Below are positions 1 through 13,113 of a stretch of DNA of 64,000 nucleotides, in pieces. The position numbers were made by a program, and so were the translations under genes. How positions within the stretch are numbered: position 1 is the stretch's first letter; each line of letters begins with the position of its first letter. This DNA is from Sipunculus nudus (taxonomy: Eukaryota; Annelida; Sipuncula; Golfingiida; Sipunculidae). A model generated the notes under the pieces. It made no database searches and was not told the DNA's origin. It saw nothing but the letters and a program-made list of their open reading frames with translations. Location: NCBI GenBank assembly GCA_026874595.1, contig CM049313.1, positions 35,865,159-35,929,158 of the forward strand, in the 5' to 3' direction.

Positions 1-995
1 AAATATCAGTAACTGAACTGACTTTGGATGAACCTTGCACATGGGGTTCCCAAGAAATGGAACATAAAGAACATGTTTGATTAATATGATACTAGGAAAA
101 GTTTGAAGTGCCGTGACGTAGATTTCGCTTTATTTAATCATAATTTGACATGAATCATTCTAGATTTTCAAAGGCCAAGTATTTTTCAAGATTTAAAATG
201 AGTCGAGTGCATGAAAACCTATTCCTATGTTATTATCGCTGTAATTATAAAGTATGCTATAGAAGCTATCAAGTGGCGACTATTATAAAAGAACTTCCTT
301 TTTACACCTGGTCTTAGACGCAACATGAATAGAAGACAGGAGTAGTTACCTGTGACGGCCATACCTTAAAGGACAGACTGACAAAAGAGGATGATGGGCA
401 CCGTGTATAATGATGGGGTAGACATCTGTGTTTTTGTACTGGTGGGCGGGGCTACGGATGAATGTGGTATGTTTTTGTAACGGTTGACCGCGGCACAAGT
501 CGTGCCGGGTATGATTACAGCCGCCATATGCATGAGCGACACCGAACATGAAAGTCAATTCCTGAGGCCCTACTCCATACCTTTGATTAAACTTAAACGT
601 GTAATATGAGCCGTGCAGATCATAAACCCCACATGGTCCTGGGTTCAAACATGCAAACACTTGTTACTGGCATTCTTTGGTGTTTTTCTTTATATATTCC
701 GTGCAAAGGCTTGGTGTAAATTAAGCATATCAGCTTCTGAGAATCACAACGGGTTTCCCTCTATAACGGCATCAATTTTTAATTGCCAAGCATCTTTAAT
801 CAGCAGTGCTTGTTGATGACATTTAATCATAATAGACTGGTCACGCCCTCACACGCGGACCTTGTGTTTATGTACGAGCATTTATTTGCAAGGAGCTTTC
901 ATGACCAAGATTACGGACATTTCGCATGTTTTTTTTTTTAATCCTCATATTCTTCGTATCTTTCTTTTTCCCCCTTGCTCTGTCTTCCTTCTCCA
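1..995. other. Intergenic DNA, no assignable gene
   Basis: Unique-looking, moderately AT-rich sequence. The minus strand holds a 104-codon open frame (346-660) whose product shows no domain, signal peptide or membrane segment I recognise. A 67-codon plus-strand frame overlaps its end. Neither has a recognisable protein family, so I treat both as chance frames. A CCGCCAT motif (reverse complement of a YY1-type core) lies near 520. Confidence 0.6.
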
Positions 996-997
996 GA

Positions 998-1062
<65 letters not shown>
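996..1062. repeat. Compound (CT)n-(AT)n microsatellite
   Basis: A short CT dinucleotide run passes directly into about 49 bp of pure AT dinucleotide. Frames on both strands through it translate only as YIYI or SLSL runs and are not coding. Confidence 0.95.
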
Positions 1063-1068
<6 letters not shown>

Positions 1069-1646
1069 TATATATATGTATATATGTATAAGGCTTTATT
1101 TAAATATTTATGATAATTTCCAGCCCCCAATACTCATTTGGGACTTTGTTAACTCAAAAATCAATATAGAATATATAAAGAATTTTATAGGATATATTAA
1201 TAGATTTTATACATAATATACATACATACATAAATACATACATATACATACATTAATAAAAAATATACATGTGTATTTTCATCATTTTGTCAAGACAGTA
1301 CAGAGGATTTAGATAGTATTTTAAAATAGAAATTTATAATGTTATAAATATTTAGTATATATATGTATAGTGTTAGACATAGTCATCTTTCTTTCGGCTG
1401 ATATTACAACGAGGCAGTATATAAGGAAAACTACTTTCAATAGAATAACAAAGTTGCCCACACATGCACACACAAACATACCCGCACATGGACAAACGCG
1501 CACGTATATATTAATATATGTGTTTATCTTTAATAAAAGATAAATGCCTTATATTGTGTATACATTAATCTACATATAACGATTTTACTTTATGTGTATG
1601 CATGTATGTATGATTGTATGCGTATTTATATATATCTATCTATATA

Positions 1647-1708
<62 letters not shown>

Positions 1709-3300
1709 AATGAACAGACTCCTGATCTCTTTAGTGTATAAGATACTATAATGATTATATATTAACATATCAAGGCATGAATATATTTATTTCAGTATAT
1801 TCACATACCTCTTTATACACGATAAACTACACATTGCATATTACGTTCATGCACCCTAACACTGGTCCGGCTCTTGTGCAGGGAAGCGTGGAGATCGGGT
1901 TCCGCCCACAATATGACAAGTACATCACTAGCACAAAGGACCAATCACATTACGCCTTACATACGAATGCCGCCTCCTTCAGGACACGTATTACCTTCCA
2001 GTAATAACATAATAGTGTTCTGTACGGTACACTGCTCCAGGTGACGGGGACATGCTGAAACCGCAATTTGTAACAACTCATGCGTGACCATATCGCCGAC
2101 ATGTTTATAATATATATATATACCATGTATATAAAATATCAGTCATATGGTATGTATTGTACGAAATATATATAAATATATACATAATTCATATTAGACT
2201 GTTCATCTGTTATACATATTATAATATTCATTTTCATAAACCTTGTATATTTTACATATAGTTAACAGTGGTATATACGTATATATGTTAATATATATTT
2301 ACATATATACATATATATTTGTTTACTTTACATATATGCAAATATATATCAATCTGGTTTGTTCATAATCACAATATCATACATTCAAACAATATTCTCT
2401 AAACCTGAAACATAATTTTTAATCTAGCGGCTTTTCGTATAGGACTATTATTAATTGGCTCTTTGAGATGAGACCTTTACATTTTTTGGTAACATATAAC
2501 TGTTTTAATCTATTCAATAACTCTATATAATAACATGAATCTATAACATTCTTCAAATGCTGTAAACCCGCGGAGTATATAACCGTTTATATATATGCAT
2601 GCATGGGTGTGTCCTTGCACACGAAATATAATACATTTATTGAATGTATATAAAGAAATTCCAAGGCAAGTGATGAGTGAATGCTGAAAGTCAGGAGATC
2701 TTGACCAGACTATATTATAAGTTTATATAATGTTTAAGTCCAGTGTTAACAGGGGTGGAACTGGAAATTTATATACAGTATGGAAGTTAGTAAAGGTAAC
2801 TAGCTTGTCTCCGAATAAAAGTTATACTGTATATAGCCGGTATATAGTTCGCGAAGGATTGTAATTCGTGGTAATGATGAAAAGAAAGGAAACATTCGTG
2901 AACAGTGTTTAAGCAATTACAATAATAGTTAACCTGTAATCTTACGGTGTTGACAGGTGAGCTGCAAGGTAAAACACATTGTGTACACATCAGCAAGCTT
3001 TTGTTTGTGGATTGGAACTGGAAGCACGGGTTACTTGCATGGTTTCATAAGAATAGTTAACACTGCGGATGGATAAACTTCGAATAGCTAAGTAAAAGAG
3101 GACAGGTATAAGTTACTTATAAAATTATGTAAAAATTTAATCAAATAATATGAACTATATATGAAGTATACTCAAATTGTTTTTTAAACTGTTCTGTGGA
3201 CTAAAAACATGTTTATATATATATATATATGTGAGTGTGTGTGTGTATGTATCAGCTTCAGGTGTTAATCGACCACTAATGGTGCCAGAGTATATATGAA
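1063..3300. other. AT-rich intergenic DNA with interrupted (AT)n
   Basis: Highly AT-rich, with an interrupted TA tract at 1625-1709 and short TA patches near 2110-2130 and 3211-3230. Short frames at 1777-2004 (plus) and 2787-2996 (minus) lack any recognisable domain. I see no splice-bounded exon, RNA gene or transposon terminus. Confidence 0.6.
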
Positions 3301-3551
3301 GCAGACATCATAAGATAAATGGGACAGCAGACGTTATATGAAACATTAAGCTTTAGCTATAAAAGTGTCACAGAGGACTTTAACTGTTTAAGCGGGTCAC
3401 ACACACACACATATATATATATATATAAATGATACCCGCTACAACAGTTCAAGTCATCTGTTCTGTTTATATGTAAATCTGTCTGAAGTATAAGGTTTAG
3501 TATCAGAAAATATATCAGAATATCAGAGTAGTATATATATATATATGTATG

Positions 3552-3599
<48 letters not shown>

Positions 3600-3760
3600 A
3601 CCTTGCGTTTTATGAGAAAAGAGGACATCATAAATAAGATTAGCTTACAAGAACTATATATTTTGGAGGAAAAGACACATACAAAATCCTTGTCAAGGAG
3701 AAAACATGGGGATTTTTAGAAAAATATTTTCTAAAAACTTTCAAAACATGGACATCACAT

Positions 3761-3798
<38 letters not shown>

Positions 3799-3867
3799 CA
3801 TTCATGATTCTAAAAGGGAACATTAAGTTTATGTCAGGGTAGAAGACCAAAACGAAAAACAGAAGCT
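3300..3867. repeat. Decayed left flank of the 48-57 bp satellite
   Basis: Scattered degenerate pieces of the array that follows (ATCAGAA, GAACATTAAG, GGACATCA) are mixed with (AC)n, (AT)n and GTAT microsatellites at 3402-3426, 3531-3597 and 3761-3796. Loss of monomer similarity toward the edge is what is expected where unequal exchange no longer homogenises the copies. Confidence 0.6.
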
Positions 3868-6130
3868 ATTTCAGAACATCAGAGCAGTGATCATTATCAG
3901 AAACAGGCATGAAGTTCTATCGGACTAGAGAACATTAAGCTTATCAGAACGTAGACATTTTGTTGTATCAGAACCGAGAACATTAAGTTGATCAGAGCAG
4001 TGATCTTTATCAGATACAGGCATGAAGTTCTATCGGACTAGAGAACATTAAGCTGATCAGAACGTAGACATTTTGTTGTATCAGAACCGAGAACATTAAG
4101 TTGATCAGAGAGACGATCTTTATCAGAAACAGGCATGAAGTTGTATCGTATCAGAGAACATTAAGCTCATTAGAACATAGATATTTTGTTGTATCAGAAC
4201 AGAGAACATTAAGCTGATCAGAGCAGTGATCTTTATCAGAAACAGGCATGAAGTTCTATCGGACTAGAGAACATTAAGCTTATAAGAACGTAGACATTTT
4301 GTTGTATCAGAACCGAGAACATTAAGTTGATCAGAGAAGTGATCTTAATCAGAAACAGGCATGAAGTTGTATCGGACTGGAGAACATTAAGCTTATCAGA
4401 ACGTAGACATTTTGTTGTATCAGAACCGAGAACATTAAGTTGATCAAAGCAGTGATCTTTATCAGAAACAGGCATGAAGTTCTATCGGACTAGAGAACAT
4501 TAAGCTTATCAGAACGTAGACATTTTGTTGTATCAGAACAGAGAACATTAAGCTGATCAGAGCAGTGATCTTTATCAGAAACAGGCATGAATTTCTATCG
4601 TATCAGAGAACATTAAGCTCATTAGAACATAGATATTTTGTTGTATCAGAACCGAGAACATTAAGTTGATCAGAGTAGTGATCTTAATCAGAAACAGGCA
4701 TGAAGTTCTATCGTATTAGAGAACATTAAGCTCATTAGAACATAGATATTTTGTTGTATCAGAACCGATAACATTAAGTTGATCAGAGCAGTGATCTTAA
4801 TCAGAAACAGGCATGAAGTTCTATCGTATCAGAGAACATTAAGCTCATTAGAACATATATATTTTGTTGTATCAGAACCGAGAATATTGAGTGATCAGAG
4901 CAGTGATCTTAATCAGAAACAGGCATGAAGTTCTATCGTATCAGAAAACATTAAGCTCATTAGAACATAGATATTTTGTTGTATCAGAACCGAGAACATT
5001 AAGTTGATCAGAGCAGTGATCTTAATCAGAAACAGGCATAAAGTTCTATCGTATCAGAGAACATTAAGCTCATTAGAACATAGATATTTTGTTGTATCAG
5101 AACCGAGAACATTAAGTTGATCAGAGCAGTGATCTTAATCAGAAACAGGCACGAAGTTCTATCGTATCAGAAAACATTAAGCTCATTAGAACATAGATAT
5201 TTTGTTGTATCAGAACCGAGAACATTAAGTTGATCAGAGCAGTGATCTTAATCAGAAACAGGCACGAAGTTCTATCGTATCAGAAAACATTAAGCTCATT
5301 AGAACATAGATATTTTGTTGTATCAGAACCGAGAACATTAAGTTGATCAGAGCAGTGATCTTAATCAGAAACAGGCATAAAGTTCTATCGTATCAGAGAA
5401 CATTAAGCTCATTAGAACATAGATATTTTGTTGTATCAGAACCGAGAACATTAAGTTGATCAGAGCAGTGATCTTAATCAGAAACAGGCACGAAGTTCTA
5501 TCGTATCAGAAAACATTAAGCTCATTAGAACATAGATATTTGGTTGTATCAGAACCGAGAACATTAAGTTGATCAGAGCAGTGATCTTAATCAGAAACAG
5601 GCACGAAGTTCTATCGTATCAGAAAACATTAAGCTCATTAGAACATAGATATTTTGTTGTATCAGAACCGAGAACATTAAGTTGATCAGCGCAGTGATCT
5701 TAATCAGAAACAGGCATGAAGTTCTATCGTATCAGAGAACATTAAGCTCATAAGAACATATATATTTTGTTGTATCAGAACAGAGAACATTAAGTTGATC
5801 AGAGCAGTGATCTTAATCAGAAACAGGCATGGACGTCTACCAGCTGGATCAGAGAGCATTAAGCTCACCAGAACATAAGCATCATGTTGTATCAGAACAG
5901 AGAACATTACGCTGATCAGAGCAGTGATCTTTATAAGAAACAGGCATGAAGGTCTACTGGATCAGAGAACATTAAGCTCATCAGAACATAGACATTATGT
6001 TGTATCAGAGTAGAGAACATAAAGCTGATCAGAGCTGTGATTTTTATCAGAAACAGGCATGAACGTCTACTGGATCAGATAACATTAAGCTAAAAAGAGC
6101 GAAGACATTATGTTGTATTAGAACAGAGAA
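3868..6130. repeat. Satellite array 1, proximal part: 113-bp higher-order repeat
   Basis: Tandem repeat whose unit is a dimer of ~56/57-bp monomers. The landmark AACCGAGAAC recurs at 4988, 5101, 5214 and 5327, exactly 113 bp apart. Each dimer carries GAACATTAAG twice, once before TTGATCAGAGCAGTGATC and once before CTCATTAGAACATAGATA. Copies between about 4680 and 5700 are nearly identical, while those at both edges are more varied. Open frames on the minus strand (4236-4475, 5704-5907) follow from the repeat and share no known domain. There are about 20 dimers. Confidence 0.95.
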
Positions 6131-6890
6131 CATTAAACCTATCTGAACATAGACATAAAGTATAAACAGAAACAATTAAACCTATCAATTAAAGTCATTT
6201 AGATATCCCGGAACAAAGATACATATGCCTTTCAGAATATAGACATATATGATATATATCAGCACAAAAAATAGCTTATGTAGATTTGTTCTACAAGAAA
6301 ACAGAAGGCTGATCTTATCAGAAAATACACATTATGTTATATCAGAACCGAGAGCTTCCAAGTTAAATAAACATGATCATCAAGCTATACCAGAACAGAG
6401 AACATTGAGCTTATCATGCAGAACACAGGCGTAATGTTGTATCAGATCAGGGAACTTGAAGTTGATCAGAACATTGAACAATATTGAATTAGGAGAGGGA
6501 ACATTAAGCTGGTCAGAACATTGAAATTATATTGTAACAAGACTGGGATCATTAAGCAGATCAGAACATCAAAATCATATTGTAACATGACTAGGAACAT
6601 TCAGCTACACAGAACATAGAACGATGTCGAATTAGGTGGTGAACTTAAAGCTGATCAGAACATATAACTACATTAAATTAGGAGAGGGAACATAAAGCTG
6701 ATCAGAACATAGAACTAAAATGAAACAGGACTGGAAACATTAAGCCGATCAGAACAAAGAAATTGTATTGTAATAGGACTGGAAGCATAAAGCTTATCAG
6801 AACATAGAAATATTTTATAACAGGACAGGGAACATTAAGCTGAATACAACCTAGAAATTATATTGAAACAGGACAGGAAACATTATGCTG
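6131..6890. repeat. Satellite array 1, diverged monomer zone
   Basis: Irregular monomers joining the 113-bp dimer zone to the 48-bp zone. They keep GAACATTAAG and CTGATCAGAACAT but the spacing and the tail of the monomer change (GGACAGG or GGACTGG appears). This suggests that the two zones derive from one ancestral monomer and were homogenised separately. Confidence 0.8.
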
Positions 6891-8190
6891 ATCAGAACAT
6901 AGAATGATATAAAATAAGGACAGGGAACTTGAAGCTGATCAGAACATTGAACGATATTGAATTAAGAGAGGGAACATTAAGCTGATCAGAACGTAGAACT
7001 ATATTGAAACAGGACTGGAAACATTTAGCTGACCAGAACATAGAAATACTATTACAACAGAACATCGAACATTACGCTGATCAGAATATAGAAATTTTTT
7101 TGTAATAGGACGAGAAACATTAAGCTGACCGGAACATATATTTACTATTATAAAAGGACAAGGAACATTACGCTGATCAGAGCATCAAAATTATATTATA
7201 ACAGGACAGGGAACATTATGCTAATTACAACCTTGAAATTTTATTGAAACAGGACAGGAAACATTTAGCTGATCAGAACCTTGAATTTATATTGAAACAG
7301 GACAGGAAACATTATGCAGATCAGAATATAGAACGATATCAAATAAGGACAGGGAACTTGAAGCTGATCAGAACATTGAACGATATTGAATTAGGAGAGG
7401 GAACATTAAGCTGATCAGAATGTAGAACTATATTGAAACAGGACTGGAAACATTTAGCTGACCAGAACATAGAAATACTATTACAACAGGACATCGAACA
7501 TTACGCTGATCAGAATATAGAAATTTTTTTGTAATAGGACGAGAAACATTAAGCTGACCAGAACATATATTTACTATTATAAAAGGACAAGGAACATTAC
7601 GCTGATCAGAGCATAAAAATTATATTATAACAGGACTGGGAACATTAAGCTAATTACAACCTTGAAATTTTATTGAAACAGGACAGGAAACATTAAGCTG
7701 ATCAGAACCTTGAATTTATATTGAAACAGGACAGGAAACATTATGCAGATCAGAATATAGAACGATATCAAATAAGGACAGGGAACTTGAAGCTGATCAG
7801 AACATTGAACGATATTGAATTAGGAGAGGGAACATTAAGCTGATCAGAATGTAGAACTATATTGAAACAGGACTGGAAACATTTAGCTGACCAGAACATA
7901 GAATACTATTATAACAGGACATCGAACATTACGCTGATCAGAATATAGAAATTTTATTGTAATAGGACGAGAAACATTAAGCTGACCAGAACATATATAT
8001 ACTATTATAAAAGGACAAGGAACATTACGCTGATCAGAGCATAAAAATTATATTATAACAGGACAGGGAACATTAAGCTAATTACAACCTTGAAATTTTA
8101 TTGAAACAGGACAGGAAACATTAAGCTGATCAGAACCTTGAATTTATATTGTAACAGGACAGGAAACATTATGCTGATCAGAACATAGAA
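6891..8190. repeat. Satellite array 1, middle part: 429-bp higher-order repeat
   Basis: Monomers of ~48 bp are arranged in a block of nine that repeats three times. The landmark GAAGCTGATCAGAACATTGA occurs at 6931, 7360 and 7789, exactly 429 bp apart each time. The monomer contains the palindrome CTGATCAG followed by AACATAGAA and ends in GGACAGG. Each half-monomer of ~24 bp keeps a TGATCAGAACA- or TGAATTAGGACA-like core, so the 48-bp unit may itself be an old dimer. Confidence 0.92.
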
Positions 8191-9800
8191 CGATATCAAA
8201 TAAGGACAAGAAACATTATGCTGATCAGAACATAGAAAGATACTGAAATAGGACTGGGGACATTAAGCAGATCAGAACATACAAGTTAAATTGTAATAGG
8301 ACCAGAAACAGTAAGCTGATAAGAACATAGAACGATATTGATTCAGGACAGAGAACATTGAGCTGATCAGAACATAGAACGATATTAAATAAGGACAGGG
8401 AAATTAAAGTAGATCGGAACATCGAAATAATATTGTAATAGGACTGGGAAGATTAAGCTGATCATAACATAGAACGATATTGAACAAGGTAGGAAATATT
8501 AAGCTGATCAGAACATAGAAATTATATTGTTATAGGACTAGGGACATTTAGCTGATCAGAACATGGAACGATATTGAATTAAGACAGGGAACATTAAGCT
8601 GATTACAACATAGAAATGATATTGTAACAGGATGGGGAACATTCAGGTGATCAGAACATAGAACGATACTGAATTAGGACAAGGAACATTAATCTGACCA
8701 GAAACTAGAAATTATATTGTAATAGGACAGGGAACATTCAGCTGATCAGAAACTAGAAATTATATTGTAACAGGACAGGGAACATTAACCTGCTCAGAAC
8801 CTAGATATTATATTGTAAAGGACTGGGAACATTCAGCTGATCAGAACATAGAATGATATTAAGACAGGACAGGGAATATTAAGCTAATCAGAGCATAGAA
8901 CGATACTGAATTAGGACAGGGAACATTAAGCTGACCAGAAACTAGAAACTATATTGTAAAAGGACATGGGCCATTAAGCTGCTCAGAACCTAGAAATTAT
9001 ATTGTTACAGGACTGGGAATATTCAGCTGATTAGAACATAGAATGATATTAAGATAGGACAGGGAATATTAAGCTAATCAGAGCATAGAACGATACTGAA
9101 TTAGGACAGGGAACATTAAGCTGACCAGAAACTAGAAACTATATTGTAAAAGGACATGGGCCATTAAGCTGCTCAGAGCATAGAACGATGCTGAATTAGG
9201 ACAGGGAACATTAAGCTGATTACAACCTAGATATGATATTGTAACAGGATTGGGAACATTCAGCTGATCAACGCATAGAATGATTTTGATTTGGGAGAAG
9301 GAACATTAAGCTGAACAGAGCATAGAACGATACTGAATTAAGACAAGGAACATTAAGCTGATCAGAACCTTGAATTTATATTGTAACAGGACAGGAAACA
9401 TTAAGCTGATTAGAACCTAGGAATTATATTGTAACAGGACAGGGAACATTAAGCTGATTAGAACCTAGGAATTATATTGTAACAGGACTCGGAACATTAA
9501 GCTGCTCAGAACCTAGAAATTATATTGTTACAGGATTGGAAATATTCAGCTGATCAGAACATAGAATGATATTTAGACAGGACAGGGAACATTAAGCTGA
9601 TCAGAACATAGAACGATACTGAATTAGGACAGGAACATTAAGCTGACCAGGAACTAGAAATTGTATTGTAACAGGACAGGGAACATTAAGCTGATCAGAA
9701 CCTAAGAATTATATTGTAACAGGACTAGGAACATTAAGCTGATCAGAACAGAGAACGATATTAAGACAGGACAGCGAAGATTTAGCTGATCAGAACATCA
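8191..9800. repeat. Satellite array 1, distal part: 48-bp monomers with a local 190-bp repeat
   Basis: Continuation of the ~48-bp monomers (GAACATTAAGCTGATCAG core). A block of four monomers is duplicated with a 190-bp period: AAGCTAATCAGAGCATAG occurs at 8881 and 9071. The other copies are mixed monomers without an obvious longer period. Confidence 0.9.
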
Positions 9801-10060
9801 AAACGGATGACAATAAGGGAATCAGACCATATATATAGACATTCAGCTGTATTAAAGCAATATTATAAGCTTATCAGAACATAGACTACCTGTTTATTAG
9901 AAAAGAGAACATATGGGCAGATCAGGACATGGACATACCAGTATATGCTTTATCGGAACAGAGAACATCGGTCGTATATAAAAAAAAATACATATACATT
10001 TACCTTTACCAGAACAGAGATATTAATCTTAATAACATAGAGAGCAGATGACCGGAATGA
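9801..10060. repeat. Decayed right flank of satellite array 1
   Basis: Degenerate monomer pieces (TTATCAGAACATAG, ACAGAGAACAT, ACCAGAACAGAG) fade into unique sequence, mirroring the left flank at 3300-3867. Confidence 0.65.
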
Positions 10061-10619
10061 AAATTAATCTCTGTTTTAATGGAACTCATTTATCATTATA
10101 CCAGGTCCTCTTTTATATCGATTATTAGCATTTTAATAAACTTTTGTCTCACCTTAAACGTGAGATTTATCTGGGGAAAAATACATAGCATGCGCGTATA
10201 AAGAATTTCAGCAAGGTAACATGCAAAGATTGTGGATCTTCGGCCATGATCCATCTAAATACAAGTATGGCTTCGTTTTGTATAGCTGTAAAAACAGTTT
10301 GAATATCACCCGCGAATGTATGAAGCCAAGCAACCGTTTTCTTTTTTCAAGCCATTTTGCTTTTAAACTGAATTCACATTTGTCCACAACCACCACATCT
10401 ATACTTCATACATAAAAAAGCTGTGTGCATGGTGGCCCTTGTTCTGATATGAAAGATGTGGAAAAAAACTTGTCTCGGAAAGGAACTGGTTATATAAAAA
10501 AGTGACATGCAGATGACAAGGGTTGTATTATTTGCCGGTTAAGTAGAGACTTTGTTTTTATTAAGCCGAGGCTAATTTGATGAAATAGAAAAGTAAAGCC
10601 ATGTAGCTGGCGTTATTTT
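10061..10619. other. Unique intergenic DNA
   Basis: No repeat or recognisable gene. Two overlapping frames on opposite strands (10208-10415) are of chance length with no identifiable domain. Confidence 0.55.
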
Positions 10620-10870
10620 TTGCCTTTTTCTAGGGAATCACGTGCGTGCAAATGCTAATAACGGGTTATATGAGGCCACATCACAACATGGCGCCGGGCA
10701 AAAACGGGCGACTGTCTTTAATAATAAATACGGCAGCAATCAATCATTAATTGGAACAACAATACCTAATGATTTAGACTCTCTTTTCGTAAATACTGCC
10801 GACGTTAACAGCATGTGTCATTGTTTATTCTCAATAAAGTCGGACAACTTGAAGAACAAGGTCTAATCAG
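10620..10870. promoter_or_regulatory. Candidate cis-regulatory block (POU/SOX/homeodomain-like motifs)
   Basis: A unique, GC-richer block after the satellite. It holds TGCAAATGCTAATA (10647-10660), which resembles overlapping POU octamers (ATGCWAAT type). It also has AATCAATCATTAATTGG (10737-10753, PBX/homeodomain-like), AACAACAAT and CATTGTTTATTC (SOX/FOX-like, 10755 and 10819), and an ATGGCGCC core at 10689. The 74-codon frame spanning it has no recognisable domain. The regulatory role is inferred from motif density only. Confidence 0.3.
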
Positions 10871-12198
10871 CCACGACCGTGGTCCTGTTTTTCTTTGTTT
10901 ACGAGGGTTACAGGTTACCAAAGACATGCCTCTCCGTCTGAAGTGACCAATTTGATTCATGACATATTGTCAACAAGTTCAGAGGTTGCGGTAATTATCC
11001 ACACTGTATCAGGATATGCCTGGTTAAAGGTATATGCTGATATTTGAAGCATTTGAACTTCTTTTCCTCTAACATCAATCGATAACTTCATGTATATCAT
11101 ACGTTTATGAAAGCTTATGTATTTGCAAAACCTCTGTTAAACCAGTGTTAATTGTGGTTGGTAATAGAATTGTCCATTTTACGCTTTGTCAGGTGTATTT
11201 TAATGTCGGTAGTGTCAAATAAAACTCTATGAGGTATCAACACGCAGATATATGCGTTTTAAATAAAAACCTGTTGGTTGACTACACAAACAATGTATAT
11301 GAGAGTTTAGTATAACTATTTCTAAAGATATACAATGAAGGTACCTAGCGAACAATAGGCAGAATAATGACAGAAAGGCAGACACATATATTAGTCGCTT
11401 CAGATAGAAACAGAAGAAACAGACTGACAGAAAGATCTAAAGATACAGAGAGAGAGAAAAAACGAAGAATAAGAGAAAGCATGAGCGTCAGGGACTGGTT
11501 ATTACTGGTATTAGAAAGGTTATAATGTATTTACATGTATATATTATACATGCATGAATATCATAAACAAAATCACCCCCAGAATGCGATTGTATAGTAT
11601 GCAATGAATGTCATTCAATGTCCTTCAAAGGTGCCCTTTCACCCAACTTTTGAAAAAGAATTTATGTGATTTCTGGCTTCCTCTGTGTATATATTAATGA
11701 TCTAAGGGTAATTTTTGTTGTGAAAAGTACTTATAAGACCTTCGTGAAGGATGTGTGAACTTGTTTATCAACAATATGTTTGTAAACACAGCAATGTTAA
11801 TTGACAAACGGGAAAAACTTGTAACCTTAAGTGGTAGGTGGCATAAATGCGAAGGTAGAAACGTCACGTGTTGCAAAACGCAATTTGCAAAGCTCTTGCT
11901 TATCCGACTTGCTGCAAAATGCCCTGTGGAATTTGTTTTGATTATTTTGGCGGGCCCCCATATATTAAAAACACCTTGATATAAACAAAACATGAAGCCT
12001 ATGTGTTGTGATATCCATGCTTTTTAGCCTATTTTTATGAAAGCTCCAAGGGATTACCTTTAGTTTATGAAGATCAGATTGGTGACTGGGCTTTTTTAAC
12101 GTATTGCACTGCTACATAATGTGCTGTAAAGCAATTGAGAATTCTTACCCTGGGATCATAATGCATGAATTCAATATCGGATACAAGATACCGCGTAT
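10871..12198. other. Unique intergenic DNA
   Basis: AT-rich sequence with no clear repeat. Overlapping opposite-strand frames at 11694-11993 have no recognisable family. A CACGTG E-box lies near 11876. Nothing else could be assigned. Confidence 0.5.
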
Positions 12199-12452
12199 GA
12201 GAGATAGAGATAGAGAGAGAAGGAGAGAAAGAGAGAAAGAGAGGCGGAGGGACAGACAGACACCCTGTATCATGTACTCATTAGAGAGAGAGAGAGACAG
12301 ACAGACGGACAGACAGACAGAAAGACAGAGACAGACAGACAGACTGAAAGACGGACCGACAGACATCCTGTACTATATGGCCTCATGAGAGAGGGAGAGT
12401 AGCCGAGAAGAGTCAGAGAGCAAGAGTGAGACAGAGAAATAGAAGATAAATG
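12199..12452. repeat. Compound (GA)n/(GACA)n low-complexity tract
   Basis: Purine-rich GAGA and GACAGACA runs on the plus strand, interrupted by a partly repeated segment containing CCTGTA-CAT/CTATATGG. The open frames through it on both strands (RERERE, SLSLSV) are low-complexity artefacts. Confidence 0.9.
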
Positions 12453-12499
12453 CACCAGTACAACACACTATACCCATGTACCATAATAAATCAGCGCAT

Positions 12500-12930
12500 G
12501 TTTAACACGTGAAGCTTTAAAGCAAACTGCCCACCGATGCGTGTTTAGGTAGAAAAGGAGCAATAACCTCGCCGTGTGTCGGCAAGAAAAAAGTCCACTT
12601 GATTTTAACTCACGTAGACAAGACAGCCTGCGCGCTGGAGGTTATATGGCCACATAATAAGGGCAAAGTGTGCGAGGACTTGCATTTTATGGCCATTTTA
12701 GTCGCTATCATGTCGGCGTTTCCGACACTAAGCCTTTGTGTCCCGGTAGCGGGTTTTATCAAATTCTGTCGCATCTTGATGTAAAAAGTCGAGATGTAGT
12801 AGCATAAGCTGGAGAGGATAGACGTCCATGTCACCGGTAGATCGCTTAAGGTCACGGCGGTTCATACAAGGCCAGACGTCAGCGTCATACGGAAACGACA
12901 TTAAAACGCCACAAAAGGCTCTAACATACG
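12500..12930. promoter_or_regulatory. Candidate regulatory block, GC-richer unique DNA
   Basis: This block stands out by composition and CpG content between two AT-rich stretches. Visible motifs include TTATGGCCATTTT (12688-12700, YY1/CArG-like), CCACATAATAAGG (12650-12662, CArG-like) and GACGTCAGCGTCA (12873-12885, CRE-like). Overlapping 61- and 81-codon frames on opposite strands lack a recognisable domain. It could equally be an unrecognised exon or old repeat. Confidence 0.22.
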
Positions 12931-13057
12931 TCTTCTATACGCTGTATAGAGCTGGGGGGTTTACATACACCACCACAATGACTTGGCTGTTTTACGTTTA
13001 AGTTTATCATTTCTAACTGTTGAGATTTATAAGATTTCACAGCCAAAAAACACCATA

Positions 13058-13078
13058 TCCTCCCTCTCGTCTCGTCTC

Positions 13079-13109
<31 letters not shown>
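13058..13109. repeat. (TCTCG)n-(CT)n microsatellite
   Basis: A few CTCGT pentamers followed by about 30 bp of CT dinucleotides. Confidence 0.9.

Positions 13110-13113
<4 letters not shown>

Noticed and set aside
346-660. 104-codon minus-strand frame
   Set aside because: No recognisable family, no splice or promoter context, and another frame overlaps it. This length can occur by chance.
4236-5907. Open frames inside satellite array 1
   Set aside because: They follow the 113-bp repeat. 113 is not a multiple of three, so no consistent peptide repeat is kept.
12104-12455. Arg/Glu-rich and Ser/Leu-rich frames on both strands
   Set aside because: Artefacts of the GA/GACA simple sequence.
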